Assembly (NCBI GenBank): GCA_026874595.1
Contig: CM049309.1
Location: forward strand, 12,944,576 to 13,008,575
Reading direction: 5' to 3'
Source: Sipunculus nudus
Taxonomy: Eukaryota; Annelida; Sipuncula; Golfingiida; Sipunculidae
DNA: 64,000 nucleotides
Shown: positions 45,823 to 58,364 of the stretch, piece after piece
Position numbering within the stretch: position 1 is the first letter of the stretch
How the letters are laid out: each line of letters opens with the position of its first letter
Program-made: the position numbers and the translations under genes
Notes under the pieces: model-generated
What the model was told of the DNA's origin: nothing
Seen by the model: only the letters and a program-made list of their open reading frames with translations
Databases searched by the model: none

Positions 45823-46229
45823 CTGTACAAATACAATAAAACTGGAATGTTTGGGGACCTCATGCTTAAGAATTAAACATTGAAAGACGTATTTGTATTA
45901 TACAGAAAAGAAGATACTGTTAGACAGTTTTTTTGTTTATAAACCAATTATATAACACTTTGTAAAGACGAAAGAGGTTTTCCTGCAGCAAATACCAACT
46001 TCCCTGAAAATTATTCTACTGAAAATGAAAGTGTATAATACACCTTAAATCATAAGCCAAATTTTAAAAAGTTCCTTTTAGAAAAACTAAACATTACTGT
46101 CTCAAACTTGTTTATGTTGAATACCATGTTTTGTCAACTGACAGATCTTAACACAAGGTTCTAGTGATTATAGTAAGATTTAGTGGCAGTAATTAGTTGC
46201 AAAATGATATTCTATGACTGAAAGATAAA
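45823..46229. other. Intronic stretch upstream of the OST4 coding exon
   Basis: Inferred intron of OST4 leading to a non-coding exon near 49010. AT-rich; nothing else recognized. Confidence 0.5.
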
Positions 46230-46700
46230 CAAGAGCACCACAAACATGCATAATACGCCCGTCTTGTATCTGGTGACCTCTGACCTCATTAAATATGCAT
46301 GAATTTTGATGAGAAGGTAATTCAGGTGAGAAAGTCTATTGGTAAATATGTAGGAGTTTCATGAAAATCCATAGGAATTTGGTAAGTCACCAAGGTGTCT
46401 CCAAAGTGTGGTGACCTCTGACCTCATTAAATATGCATGGATTTTGCTGGAAACCAAACTTAGGCAAGATATTTTTTTATTATCCTTTCAAATGAGTTTT
46501 ATCAGATTCCTTCATATTCTTCATATGTTATTGCAGCAACACCAAAAATCAGCCTAGTGACCTGTGACCTTATTAAAATGCCTGGATGTTGCCCATAATT
46601 GAACTCGGGCGAGATAATCTGTTGGTATGTAGTTATGGTGAGTTTCGTAATAATCCACTAAAGCCCCAGTGTTATCGGGGCGACACTAAAAGTTAACTGA
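46230..46700 (+). repeat. Three tandem ~140-bp repeats, each with a DR1-type motif
   Basis: Strings tgacctctgacct (46274-46286), tgacctctgacct (46412-46424) and tgacctgtgacct (46558-46570) recur 138 and 146 bp apart, each followed by attaaa-tatgcatg-like sequence. Each is a direct repeat of TGACCT spaced by one base, the half-site arrangement bound by RXR/HNF4/COUP-type nuclear receptors. An inverted copy of the same family lies at 54.35-54.7 kb. Confidence 0.85.
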
Positions 46701-47474
46701 CAGACAAACTATAATACTCCAGTCATATGATGGGCATATGAAAATGACTGATGATTGATTATCAATTGATTAGTCTATCTACCATCTATATTTTATAATC
46801 TGATGTATTTAATTATACCCAATTTATTGACTGAGTAAGTTCAGTCTAACTTTAATATACATCACCCTGAAAGGTCAAGGTAATGGCCAGGTTGCTGACA
46901 CTTATTCATTCACATCTTAAAATGTGAATGATATTTGCTGTTTGTGGCCCATGTTTCTAATATCTCTGACAGAAACAGAATATTTCATCAGGAAGATATG
47001 ACTTCTTTAGATGTACATAGTACTACATACATCATCGTTTATAACCAGCTTTAGATGCAGGGGGTTAAATTTGACTGGTGAGGTGCCTGAGAACCATATC
47101 CTTTTTTTCAGCCTTAGATCTAAGTTTCTGTAGTTCCCAAGGTGCACAAATGCAACTGAATTAATCAATTTTGAAGGAAATGATATATCATCAATATAAT
47201 CAATTAACTGGCACACCACTTGTAAGACTAATTAAAACTGCTTGTGCAGAAAACTGTTCAGGCTACCTGCAGCCCTCCTTGCTTTGCCCCTCATATGTTT
47301 ATTCAGCATTAACATGGTAAGAAGTCTGCCTGATGATGTTGCATGCCCTGGACCAGCTGGTATGATGTAACAGCATCAGCAACTATCTATAAATTAGCTC
47401 ATCTGAGCAATCAGAAACACTCCAGGCAAGGAATACTACTCGCATGAAACAACACTTACTTGGACAATACTGCT
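46701..47474. other. Gene-free AT-rich stretch
   Basis: Within the proposed OST4 first intron. Short frames only, none with recognizable domains. Confidence 0.5.
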
Positions 47475-47482
47475 GGGTTAAG

Positions 47483-47873
47483 TAGGGCTGAAAGGAGTAC
47501 TCGAGTCCGGGTAATACTTACCGAGTACTCGAGTCCAAAATTTGGACTCCAGTACTCTTGAATGTACATGCATATATGTATATTACTACAAATTTTAGGA
47601 CAGTCTGTAGGATTATTTATCCATTGTCGTAGCCTGGCGTAGTGCTCTAAACATATGCTAGTCAAATTAACCGAGGTCTTGTTATGACATATATCTGTTC
47701 CTCGTTGCGATAAAGTTAAGCCGTCACTAAGTCAAATTTATGCATATTTTGCATTGGTAAACAGATGTTTGTTTTATCTTCACAGCGCTGCCATGGTAAC
47801 GAGTACTCGAGTCCGAGTCGGGTAATGCCTATCGGGTACTCGAGTCCAAAATTTTGTACTCATTTCAGCCCTA
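47483..47873. mobile_element. Non-autonomous hAT-type DNA transposon (MITE-like), 391 bp
   Basis: Terminal inverted repeats begin TAGGGCTGAAA at both ends, and the element is flanked by a perfect 8-bp target duplication GGGTTAAG (47475-47482 and 47874-47881). Eight-base duplications and TAG-type ends are typical of the hAT superfamily. The motif gagtactcgagtcc and close variants occur four times near the ends, like subterminal transposase-binding repeats. It has no transposase frame. Perfect flanks suggest a fairly recent insertion, in the proposed OST4 first intron. Confidence 0.93.
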
Positions 47874-47881
47874 GGGTTAAG

Positions 47882-49009
47882 TAAAGAAGAACAGCTCAGG
47901 TGGAAATATAATTAGCAGCATACACATTTTGTGAAAAAATAGAAAGCAAGGCATGTTACTCTAATTAATCATCAATTAATACTTTACCTTCTGTTTGTTA
48001 TACAAATAATTTAAAAGTTCATATCATTGCTTTCATGGGAATATCATTATTAATTTACCCTTTTTCAGGGATTTCCTTGTAGATTGCATCACCTTTGTGG
48101 TAATTTAATACTATGTAGGCATGTATTTGAGTGTCAATTTAGTCAAACAAAGTATAAATTTAATGTTACATTTGCCCAGTGCCCTCTGGGGAGTAATTTA
48201 TGATAAATGGATTTTCTTTGTGAAATATGTATTTTAAATACAGAATACATTTTTCTGTGTAAATGTATATTAAAGGCAAATGTATACTGTATACTGAAGT
48301 AAGGAAAACTATGTTCAGGGTATAAGTGTCAAGAGACTTCATTAAATCAATTAATGATCCAGACAGAGTAAGGATCTTTGGGAGGGGATAGCTGTTAACA
48401 TCACGACCAATAATAATGATACTAATAGTACAAAGGAAAGTGCCCTCTCCCTTTGAATATAACCTGAAAAAGGTACACACATCTATTAAGGGATTAGCTT
48501 TAGATCTGTGACACAAACAATTCTTATTTATGGTTAATGCTCTTGTTCATGAATGGAGGCTAAATGTCCAGGCTAGGAAGGGATGCAAATTTTTAACACA
48601 GCCCCCCCCCCCCCCCCCCCCCCCCCCCCACCACCAATGATATGGTGCTCTTTATCTTTTTAAATTCACCTCTACTCTAGGAAGGGTTGAAGTAAATCTT
48701 TAACAAATATACCAAAAGGGCAGTTTTTCCAACTCCCAGTTAGAAATGGGGGAGTAGGTAACCCCCCCCCCCCCCCCCTCCAATTTTGTCTCTGTCACTA
48801 CTTAGTGCCATTTGTGGCCACGCATTTCTGAGCTGAGTATGTCAATTCTGCAAATACATTTCATCATTCCTATTGAAAAGGTGACCAATCTTGCGTTTTT
48901 ATGTTAAATCTAGAAAAACAGAAGGCTATAAATGTGGCTGAAAGTAAACTGCGTTGTATATATGGACATATGAGGTGTAAATTATACATTAATTTAAGCT
49001 GCAACGTAC
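47882..49009. other. Gene-free stretch with long C runs
   Basis: Contains C28 (48602-48629) and C17 (48762-48778). The frame at 48166-48516 has no recognizable domain. Probably intron. Confidence 0.55.
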
Positions 49010-49110
49010 CTGACTGCTTCGTTTTCGGTGTGTAAAGAGAGAGGCCTTGCCAGTGTCGACGTGTACTGCACAGGGAGGGGTTTTCCCGTGTCACATGGCA
49101 TGGGGATTCC
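49010..49110 (-). other. Probable OST4 5' non-coding first exon
   Basis: On the minus strand CAG|GTACGT makes a strong donor at 49009, after sequence lying just inside a promoter-like region. An exon ending here could join the acceptor at 45822 with the ATG six bases inside the coding exon. The transcription start is not defined. Confidence 0.45.
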
Positions 49111-49174
49111 GATTTCATGAAGCCAATCATATACAAGAATTCGATCATGTGACGCTTGAACTCGGACAAAGAAG
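49060..49174. promoter_or_regulatory. Candidate bidirectional promoter (CCAAT, paired CACATG/CATGTG)
   Basis: A CCAAT box (49123-49127) lies between the probable OST4 first exon on the minus strand and aagatggcg on the plus strand. Two exact inverted octamers, GTCACATG (49090-49097) and CATGTGAC (49146-49153), flank it; these are E-box-type bHLH sites. The sequence is richer in CpG than its surroundings. Divergent housekeeping promoters often look like this. Confidence 0.5.
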
Positions 49175-49223
49175 ATGGCGGGAGCTCTGTCAGTAAGCAA
49201 ACCCTTTGTTTCATTCATTGCTG
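49175..49223 (+). CDS. Tentative first coding exon of a plus-strand gene
   Basis: ATG in the context aagATGGCG opens a frame of 16 codons (begins MAGALSVSKPF) that ends at a donor-like CTG|GTACGT. The context resembles housekeeping gene starts. I do not recognize the protein and could not identify the next exon, so this may be a chance frame or a leader. An alternative donor is at TCA|GTAAGC inside it. Confidence 0.3.
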
Positions 49224-49412
49224 GTACGTAGTTGGATTATTGACCTAAGCGGAGGCTGACAGTCGCAACAAACCATCCAGAATATATAATTGCATCAACC
49301 AGTTGGCGGATAAGCTATATTTACCAACAAACACCTGTTATATCACGCAATATACTGGATTTTACAACTTGCTGTCGCCATGTGACTTTGTTTTGGAGTT
49401 CCTCCCCCTTCA

Positions 49413-49457
49413 ATGGCTTCATTCATGTTGGTAGCAGATCTGTCGACGTTTACTACG
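49413..49457 (+). CDS. Tentative alternative first coding exon
   Basis: ATG followed by 15 codons (MASFMLVADLSTFTT), ending exactly in phase 0 at ACG|GTATGT. It could be the start of the gene divergent from OST4, or a second transcript start. No downstream exon is recognized. Weak evidence. Confidence 0.25.
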
Positions 49458-52400
49458 GTATGTATATTTGCACGCTTGGTTTCTTTTAATAGCAGCTGGT
49501 CATGCAGCTGTAAAATATGTTTTCTGTTGTATTGTTTCGTTTAAAGATTACTATGTTTAAAGGTCATAATAGGTATGGCACGGTGCCAAATCCAGGCGGA
49601 AGCCAACCGTGTGTATGTGATGGTCGAATTCACGAGGCGTGCAACCACGTGCACAACAATAACAGCTACAGATTTATCGTTAATAGCAAATTTAGAGACT
49701 GATCCATTATGTTGAAACTCTGAAATTTAAATTTAGATTAAGACAAATAATATACTATTGATACTAAAGTAAATGAACTATTGCAATATTTCCGTTCAAA
49801 CTTGTGCTCATATTGTACGTGGTCATGTTGTGTGGATTTATATCAGACTTCAATTAATCAAGTTGTTTACATAAGAGTAAATGGTTTACAGTTTAGTCTA
49901 ATTAACTATATATACATCTATTATATTTTATATATTACTTTTATTAAACTCATATAATAATTATGTCAGTTTTAATCATTAAAATTTCACTGAATATATC
50001 ATGCTAAATATGTACAGGTGCATATCACATATGTGACAAATTAAATTTTAAGAAACACTATTTTTAGATGTATATACAAAATAAAGGGAGTTTTGTTTTA
50101 GGCAAGTATCATATGTAGTATTATCCAGATAAATGTATTTTAGCATATGACAGCTATCAATATAACTCTATTAACTTGATGCCTGTTAATCACCAGCTCA
50201 AGCTGTGCTTATTCCTTTGTCCCAGGAGGCCTGTCCTTTGTTATGGCCCAGCAATAAGTTAAAGTGACCAGGATTAAAGTGTAGGCAGCATAAATTGTGG
50301 TAATATACTTGCTTGAACTGTTAATTGGCAAGTAAATAGGAGGTCTCGGCAGATAGAGCTTTGTGCTCATCATAGCACAGTGAACCAATTAGATGATCAC
50401 TGAGTGGGCTTGCCTATAGCAGGGGATGTTAGATTTGGCGGGCTTTTCTAGGAGGTACAAAAGGGTGGGGGGTGATCTGTTGAATGACTCATCAGGTGTC
50501 CATGGACTGCTAGCATAATGAATTATCCCCATCCTTCAGCCAGATCAACATTTGAATGCTAATTTTTCATATATCTATTGTTCTAATTCCAAACCTTCAC
50601 CTCTTAGGGTCTTCACATAAGCTGACACTGAGTGTATATGGATAGGGGAGAAGGTTGGGCTCATTGTTAGCCCTGCATGTGCACATGTGGGGGCACAGCA
50701 TTAGCTTCACCTTGCTACACCCCCCTTATAAGGATATGCACGTGGGTTGGGATGGGCAAGCAAAGGCATGCACAGCAATGCATGTGCTTCGCTTGAACAA
50801 AAGAACTTGCTTAGTTCTCACATGGATTTACCAGCAACCTATGGATAGAATTGTATCTTCACCTTGGACTTACCCTTTATAAATCACCGGATTTGTGATT
50901 CATTGGATATGAGATTTTACCTGCTGGATTATGCTTTGTCTGAGAGCTGGAGTTGGATTATTCTTGGACAAAGGATGGATACCATCACTGACCAGGATAA
51001 AATGGAAAACAAAGGATGTATGCATTTAAGTGCCATTTAGGGAGTGTATTGCAGTGCATTTGATTTGTGTGTTTGATCTTTTGACTTTATCATGTGCATG
51101 GATATGTGGATTAATTTTCATGGGAGAATTATATCATATAAATTTAAAACTATTAGGATTAAAACTTGTGCCCGTCAAAATATGGATAACACCATTGGAT
51201 CTACATATCTGCATAGTGACATTGTGTTAATAGTGATTATTTGTGATGGATTGATTTAGTGAACTTTTGATGTGTGGAGTGCATTGTTCTCTTTGTGTAC
51301 TAAACTTAGATCTGTTTACTTCATTTGTTAAGATTTCTTGTAAATTGCTTATACCATATTTATAATTAAATGAAAACACATTTTTAAGAAAATTAGCTTT
51401 AGTTTCAGTAAAAGTAGTAAACAGTTATTGTTTTTAACCTGTTATCCTCTTGCCATTGCCTTATTGGTTGTACCTGAATTCAATGTAAAATTAGGTTATT
51501 AAGGAAATAAAGAAAGGTAATTTTCAAGTAATTAAATATATTAATTACTTCAATTATTTTTTTGTTCTTTTTTTAATTGATATTCCCTTTCATACTCAAG
51601 TCATGATTAACTCCAAAACTACTTAGCTAAATAGCTATTCATTGCAAAAAAAATGTAAAAAAAAATGTACATTACAAATCTTAAATTCATTGTATTCGAT
51701 AAAACAAGTCATCCAGCAGTGAAGCTTTATATTTAGTTATATTAATTTTAAATGGCCTAGAATGCATTACCTTTCAGAGACAAAGCTAAGGTTCTTGTGA
51801 GCTGTGAACTGCTCATTGTGTGAGAGGACTGTTGATAGGGGTTCTTTGTGTATGCTGTTAAGAGAGCCGCAGCAGCCTGGCCATAGCTCTCAGTGCCTTT
51901 GTCTCACACCTCAGGCCATTAAACAGAGGAGACAGCAGTGGTTATTCCTTTCGCCAGGTGAAATATAAATAACATGATTTATTTTCATTATCATCAAAGT
52001 TTCATGGACTTCAAATGGCATTTGACACTGTAGAGAGTGTGTAAGTAAAAAAAAATATACAATTTTATTACATGTACCATTTAGGTGAAAAAAGATCCAG
52101 CATGATAATATGGCTATTGTACATACTTTCAGGGAATTAAAAGAGTAATAATAATCATAATAATAATGCTTGCTCTTTAAAGTAATATAAGTCACTAAAT
52201 AATGCTTTAAACATATCTAGGATATATTAAGCAGTGAATGGGTGTTGTAAATAACATGTATTGAAATATATACATATGACAATGTAATGATTGTATATAA
52301 AAATGATGTATTCCATAAGATAATAAACATTTTTAAAAGTGCAACAAAACTATGTTCACTATATAAAGGAAACTTCAGCCTTGGCCGAATTAGACCAGAT

Positions 52401-53250
52401 GGAATTTGATGATTTTAAATTGAAGTAAGTAAGAGTATGAGATAAATAATTTTTTTTTCAAAATAAATAATTAAGCTTAATCAGCCTCTGCCAAAGTTAT
52501 GTAAGAATTTTAACATCATGCCCTCTGGGATATGCTTGCTGTATGAAAAATCCATGCAACTCCAAATAAGCCTGAATTTTAGAACCAGTTGGAAATTAAG
52601 TACCTTCAACCTGGAAGTTGTGACTGGAACTCGGCTCCTTGACATTTGCGTCCTAGAATTAACATTTCTAATTATCAAAGTTTAATTAGATTAAACTAGA
52701 CCATTATACATTAGTTTGATGGTTATTTTTTTTATATTCATAGTTTCTCTACAGATGAAGGTGAAAAAGTATAGCAGGGATTTAAGAAAAAATCAGTAAT
52801 TACTTTAGTATTTCATCTAATTATTTCCAGCAAGAACAACCGACATACAAACATTAGAGATTTACAGAAATTCAGTGCATCATTTTGATGAGCTTTTTGG
52901 TAAAGTTATAGAGTAAAACAGAGAGCACCCAGGAGAGCCCATACCTCCACCCAGACAATGCAATCTGACATTCCCCTTACTCAGTAGCATGCATCAAGAT
53001 TTGATGGGGACTTGAAGGATTTGATCTGTGCTTTCGGGTGTAGGACTGACATTGTTCCAGGTACAAATCCTGGCAGAAACATGTGGTCAGAACTTTTGTA
53101 AATGCTAAAAATACCAGCTTAATTTGTCCAGAGATTGCCCATATGATGGTTATAGTCCAGTTACTACTGTATTGTTCATCATTTGCAGATGAGGGTGTGC
53201 TCATCCCCAGAGTGTTCCTCCAGCTTCTGCTTTGGATATACAGGTTTACT
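49458..53250. other. Long stretch without a recognized gene
   Basis: AT-rich, with scattered frames of up to ~95 codons that show no domain, signal or codon bias I can identify. Could be the first intron of the tentative plus-strand gene. Confidence 0.5.
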
Positions 53251-53400
53251 GGCAACCAAACTCTCTACACAGATAGATTCCCTCTGACTTGGCCACCATG
53301 ACACTATCTTCAGGATACTTTCCTGTTTCAGTGCCCTTATCAAACCATGACCTGTTCTCTCAAAAATTGCTCATTGGGGCTGTAACTTTGCATACAGATG
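53251..53400 (+). repeat. Dispersed repeat, copy A
   Basis: Contains accaaactctct, cccttatcaaacc, ctcattggggctg and tttgcata. The same ordered strings occur at 58365-58520 in the same orientation. Class unknown. Confidence 0.7.
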
Positions 53401-54349
53401 TTGCAAGTCATATTTCACAATTCAAGGTATACCATTGTTGTAAATAATTCATATTTTCTGCTCGAGCAAAGTTTAAAACATTTGGTTTGAATAGGAAAAG
53501 AATACTAACAGTGTGTATTCAGGTATGATATGGATATGTATAAAAAAAAACTTTTGTCCAATACATGACTGGAACCATCCAAAAACTATGCTTTTAGAAT
53601 TCTATATATATCCAGTCACGTCTCAGTTCACACATGTCATGTAGCAATTTCTGAGGCAGTATGTGCAAGCTTTATAAAAAAAATATAATAAATTTCTTGC
53701 ATTGGAAAAGTTACAGTTTTGTGCACTCTTTAGTAGACCTGAACTTGACCATTTATAAGAGATATTTTTGTTCCCTTGAACATGGTACTTTGATATTCAA
53801 TCCTAAAGCTAATATTTCCTTAACGATACCAAGAGTGAAGTAAGGTAAAGTTTCAAAACAACTTCCCTTGGTTAGACTTACACACACAACAAAATATTTT
53901 AAAATTGCTTTGGTCATCTAATGAAAATATTAGTCTTCCATTAATATACCATATGGTAGATCTTTTACCAAATAAGCACCCAGGGGGGGAAAAATATTCT
54001 GCATTGTACCTGTGGGCGCTGTTGCTGCCTGGTCTCCTCATCTCCTTCTCTTACTTGCCCCCCCCCCCCGGCACACTGGAGGCTGAAAAATGACTATGCT
54101 TGGCTAGGTGGCAAATACAGCTTCCACTCCAATCAAAATTTTATGCCTATAGAGCACACAGGGAACTAGTCTAAGACCCTTATAACTGGAGGGCTCAGAG
54201 GGCTCAATACATCTTCAGTCTGTTGGTCAGGAAAAAAATTATTAGCAGGTACAAAATCTTGTCAATCTTTTTTCCTATTTTACTGTATTATACATCACAA
54301 TTACACAGGGATCATTTAATAATGTTAGAGGTTACTTTTCTGAGGCTGC
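53401..54349. other. Gene-free stretch with C12 run
   Basis: C12 at 54058-54069. The frame at 53905-54093 has a hydrophobic centre but no recognizable domain or splice context. Confidence 0.5.
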
Positions 54350-54700
54350 TTTTTGGTGTCACCATGATAACTTGTCAGGAATATAATGAATTTTGATGAA
54401 ACTAAACAGAAATATTAACCAATAAAATATCTGGCCTAAGTTTGATTGCAGTCAAAATCCATGCATATTTAATGAGTTCAAAGACCCCTGCAGTCACCAG
54501 ACATTGGTTGCACCATGATGAATTACCAAAAATCATGAATATTCATGAAACTCATAAGTATAAACCATTTCAGTTTCTCTCCTAAATTTAATTCTTGGCA
54601 AAATTCATGCATGTTTTATGAGGTCAAAGGTCACAAGACATAAGATGGGCATATTGTGCATATTTGCGGTACTCTTGTGTTATGTTGAGTTTCAAGTCTC
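54350..54700 (-). repeat. DR1-motif dispersed repeat, inverted relative to 46.2-46.7 kb
   Basis: Read on the minus strand, it repeats the element at 46.2 kb: caagagtaccgca, tatgcccatctta, then TGACCTttgacct and cataaaacatgcatgaattttg. AGGTCAAAGGTCA at 54621-54633 is a perfect DR1. A second, more diverged motif lies near 54476. Confidence 0.85.
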
Positions 54701-56683
54701 AAGGGTCATACTCCATGGTCATTCCTTAATTCAGTAATTACACTTACCCTGGTTTGTAGTTATAAATATCATCAAATATGTTAATATCTATCTGATTGTT
54801 TGCTTCACTCTATGAGTGCTTCTCTCTTTGTATAGCGTAATCAACGTAATAAGTGCTCACACTGTGATAAGCACTCCCATAGAGATTTAGAGGTATCTTT
54901 GAGAAGACACTTATAAAAAAACTTTGGCAGTACTTACGGTCACTGTTATTTTGCTACCTTGCATGATGATTTTGATGGCGTAAAATTATGTCAAGGTGTC
55001 CCAAACCGTGGGGGAGCTTTTAGGGTATAGAAAATTATAGATAGGTCTGTGTGATTTAGTAGACCATTATCAAACTAAAAGTCATTATTGAGAAGTCTGC
55101 CTGCCAGTGCATGGTTAGCAATGAATCCTCTATCAACATATCAACATCTGTATTCCTGTTTGTATTCATTTGTGGTATGGAAACTCCTGAGGTGGAATAT
55201 TGAGCCCGCACAGGATCATACAAGCAGTCAGAGAATACTGGTGAATGGGTGGGCTTCCAAGGGCCATTTATAAATACTTTTGATAATTAGTGAGCAGATT
55301 GAGGATATCAGGTAATTACATAACAGATCCTGTAGAATTTTGTTCACTTTCTGGTGAATTTTGTTAACTGGGTTGTCACCATAAATTCTTAGGTTGGGTT
55401 TTTTACACTATAAAAAAAACTTTGAATAACTGTAAAAATATAACTGTAAGCAACAGTAGTTCACACATAAGGGGTCTTAAATAACACCATTCTGCCTGTC
55501 TCAGACATATGCATGGAAAGGCACTCAGTTTGCATTGCATTTTGTACCAATCCGTTGGAAAGGTAAACTCCTAGATGTTTTCCACATCGGTAGTGTATAA
55601 GTAGTAACAAACAGGACACATAAACAAAATATTTAAGAGATGGTATTTCACTGACTCTCAATATTTCCTATCTTTTCCTATAAAATGGTCTATAATTCCT
55701 TATACTTCCCAGCATTAAAGCCCTCAACTCCTATATTTTCCTGTTTTTTTTTCAAGGCACAATCATATGTTTCTGATATAACAGTGTTACTATTGAAAAT
55801 ATTCATTTCTTTTTGCATGCAAGTGTGCATGTAGGATGGCATGTAAGATGGCAGAATTAGGTTTATACTTAGCAAAGTGTGACTGACATTTTGATATGAT
55901 GGTAGGATGTATCTTTAGTGGAAAGGCAAATTTTTCTGCGGAAAGACAAACCTCTATTAAAGCCTTTCCATTGGAAAGGTGAAAATTACAAAGTATCATG
56001 ATCCCTGCATGTGTTTATTTAGCTCGACAATTAGTGACCATAACCATAGCATGTCTTATCATATATTTTAACTTTAACATCTATTCTTACACGTCTGAGC
56101 CAAAATAAATGACTTAAGATTTAGTGTGATATCAGCTGTCCATAATTTATGAGCCTCAAAGAGGCTGAACATAAGATGTTTGAAAAGCATTCTTGCCCCC
56201 AGTTGGTTTCTCACTAGTTTGGGGTATTATTGTGATATGTTACCCCATTCATTACTAGTAAGATTTGTTTACATTAGTGTAGCAACAGTAAAATAGGCTA
56301 CCATTTGTCAAGCAGCCAGTCATGACAGCCTTTGGTAGAAAAAACCATCTGATCCAGGTTATTCAGGCATCATCCTCTGCTGGACTGTCTTCCTAGGTGC
56401 CAAATAAGTTGTTGAGAATTGGGGTTCCCAAGTCACCTGTAGCCTGCCTTTTGACTAGTTGTAAATATTTGAGGGCTGAAGCCTGAGGGTGATGCAATAT
56501 AAAGATGATACATCCTATTGAGAAACTGAACACCAGTCAGAAGAGTGACATAGAAGATGCAGGGACTGCTCCTGGTTCTGGTGTTTGTGGAGCACAAGCT
56601 AGTGGCTGCTGACAACAGTGAAACATGAACCTTGCAAAGGAACTTGCTAACTTGATATCAAGCTTATTTATTTTCTAGTATAT
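54701..56683. other. Gene-free stretch
   Basis: Short frames only. A 23-codon plus-strand frame at about 56551 looks like a signal peptide (MQGLLLVLVFVEHKLVAA) but ends at once with no clear splice donor. Confidence 0.5.
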
Positions 56684-56867
56684 ATAAATAAACCCTCTGA
56701 AGTTTATCATAAATTTGTAAATTAAATTTTACAAGGTTAGTCTCAGTTTGATCCAGTTTATACAGTATAATCCAGATAAATAAACCCTCTGAAGTTTATC
56801 ATAAATTTGTAAATTAAGTTTTACAAGGTTAGTCTCAGTTTGATCCAGTTTATACAGTATAATCCAG
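56684..56867 (+). repeat. 92-bp tandem duplication
   Basis: 56684-56775 and 56776-56867 are the same sequence apart from one noticed substitution (aaattaaa versus aaattaag). A short third partial follows. The near identity implies a recent duplication. Confidence 0.95.
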
Positions 56868-56939
56868 ATAAAACTGGATAAAACCAGTTTTATCCATTGT
56901 CCTTGATTAATAGATTTTTGCTGAAAAAACCTAAACCCT

Positions 56940-57085
56940 CTGTTCATTGGACTCACTTTCTCAAATACTGGATTGGAAGATGGTGGACTTGCACTCAAGG
57001 CTAAATAATTTTGACTCGACCAGCCTGGATTCTGACTTTCACTTGGACTTGGATAAGATGGACTCGACCACAACACTGGTTTTAA
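56940..57085 (+). repeat. Dispersed repeat rich in GACTTGGACT, copy A
   Basis: Contains acttggacttggat and gatggactcgacc. A related segment lies at about 58690-58825 in the same orientation (ggacttggatggggtggac). Both are built from short degenerate ttggact units. They are open in some frames, but no protein domain is recognized. Confidence 0.6.
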
Positions 57086-57141
57086 AACAACTTTTGCCAG
57101 AGCCATCTTTAATAATAATCCAATCATCTTTCCGGCAATAA

Positions 57142-57791
57142 TGGAGTATGGATAATTGGATATATATCAGTATAACACACCTTTCCTAAAAAGTGATCTA
57201 ATGTTAAAATACGAAAATTCTCAAAAAAGCTATGTTTATGATACAAATAAAAATAATAAGTAGTAATATATTAAAATATGTGCATGTTAATATAATTTTA
57301 AATTTTGTATGAGTGTCTTGACAAAAAGTCTTTTTATTTCAGAATAATTTATGAATAAGAGAATATTATTTAGATGACATTTAACTGAGATGGCTAGACA
57401 TAGATCTGAAGTATCCTATTAGACCTACATACTTTGGCCTGCCGTATTGTTGTGACACTGACGAAACCATTCTGCACAAGAAATGTGTTGTTGAAAGATT
57501 TCTTTAAAACACACCGAAAAATTGAAACATATCTGAGCCTGAACATCAAATTTTATTCTATTTAGCTACCAGTGAAGACAATGTAAATGTGGTTGGATAT
57601 GTTCCAACTATTGAATGAGTTGTGCAACAATGCAGAACATTGCAGCAACTCACCTTCATTGTGAAAAATGAAGGTTAATGACAAATTTCATTCTTACATT
57701 GACAGAAATACACAGGGTTAGATTGTAAGAGAAAACCTTGAAGTATGCATATTTTGGAAGCAATAGTAATAAGAAATGGCTCAGGAATGGG
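57142..57791. other. Gene-free AT-rich stretch
   Basis: Nothing recognized. Confidence 0.5.
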
Positions 57792-58214
57792 CAGACTAAT
57801 AACCGAAAAGAAACAAAAAAGCACCGAAAAGGACCAAAAAGCACCAAGATTATCACTTACTTTTACTTTCAAGTGGTCTTAAATAGTATGTTTGATTGAA
57901 TCTGGTACAAATCAGCTTTGCAAAAATGTGTAAGATTGTCAACATAACAAAATACTGACAACTGTGATCGGGCTCTTGGTGATTTTGTGTAAAGTGGCCA
58001 CCAGGTGTCAGCCGTGCATACAGGCACTAGGTGATGCCGGTGACAGTTGATAATGGTGGTGACAGTTTGCAGATTATTTTGACAATTACATAAATATTTG
58101 TACCAAATTCAACAAATATTTACTTTAAGACCATTAATAAGTAGAAATTGGTGAAACTTTTGGTGCTTTTTGGACCTTTTTGGTGCTTTTTGGTCTTTTT
58201 TGGTTATTAGTCTG
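57792..58214. mobile_element. Foldback element with long inverted arms, 423 bp
   Basis: The left end cagactaataaccgaaaag is mirrored at the right end by ttttttggttattagtctg. Pairing continues inward for well over 100 bases, including the gcacc-rich segments and the inner ggtacaaa/tttgtacc parts, leaving a central loop. No transposase frame and no convincing target duplication. Best described as a foldback or MITE-like element. Confidence 0.85.
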
Positions 58215-58364
58215 ACCGCACAGGAATTGGACATTATATAACTTTATCAAGAAAGGTGGCCTCACTGAGATGTAAATTAAGAAAGCATCCTACAAAAATT
58301 TAAGGATAAGGGTGTGTTTAAAAAAAGGGTTAATCCCCTTTAAACTTTGCTGACACACTTCCCC

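Noticed and set aside
48166-48516. 116-codon minus-strand frame
   Set aside because: AT-rich composition, no domain, compatible with chance.
53905-54093. 62-codon plus-strand frame with hydrophobic centre
   Set aside because: Runs through a C12 homopolymer, has no domain and no splice context.
56551-56625. Possible signal-peptide exon (MQGLLLVLVFVEHKLVAA)
   Set aside because: Only 23 codons, stop follows at once, no clear donor.
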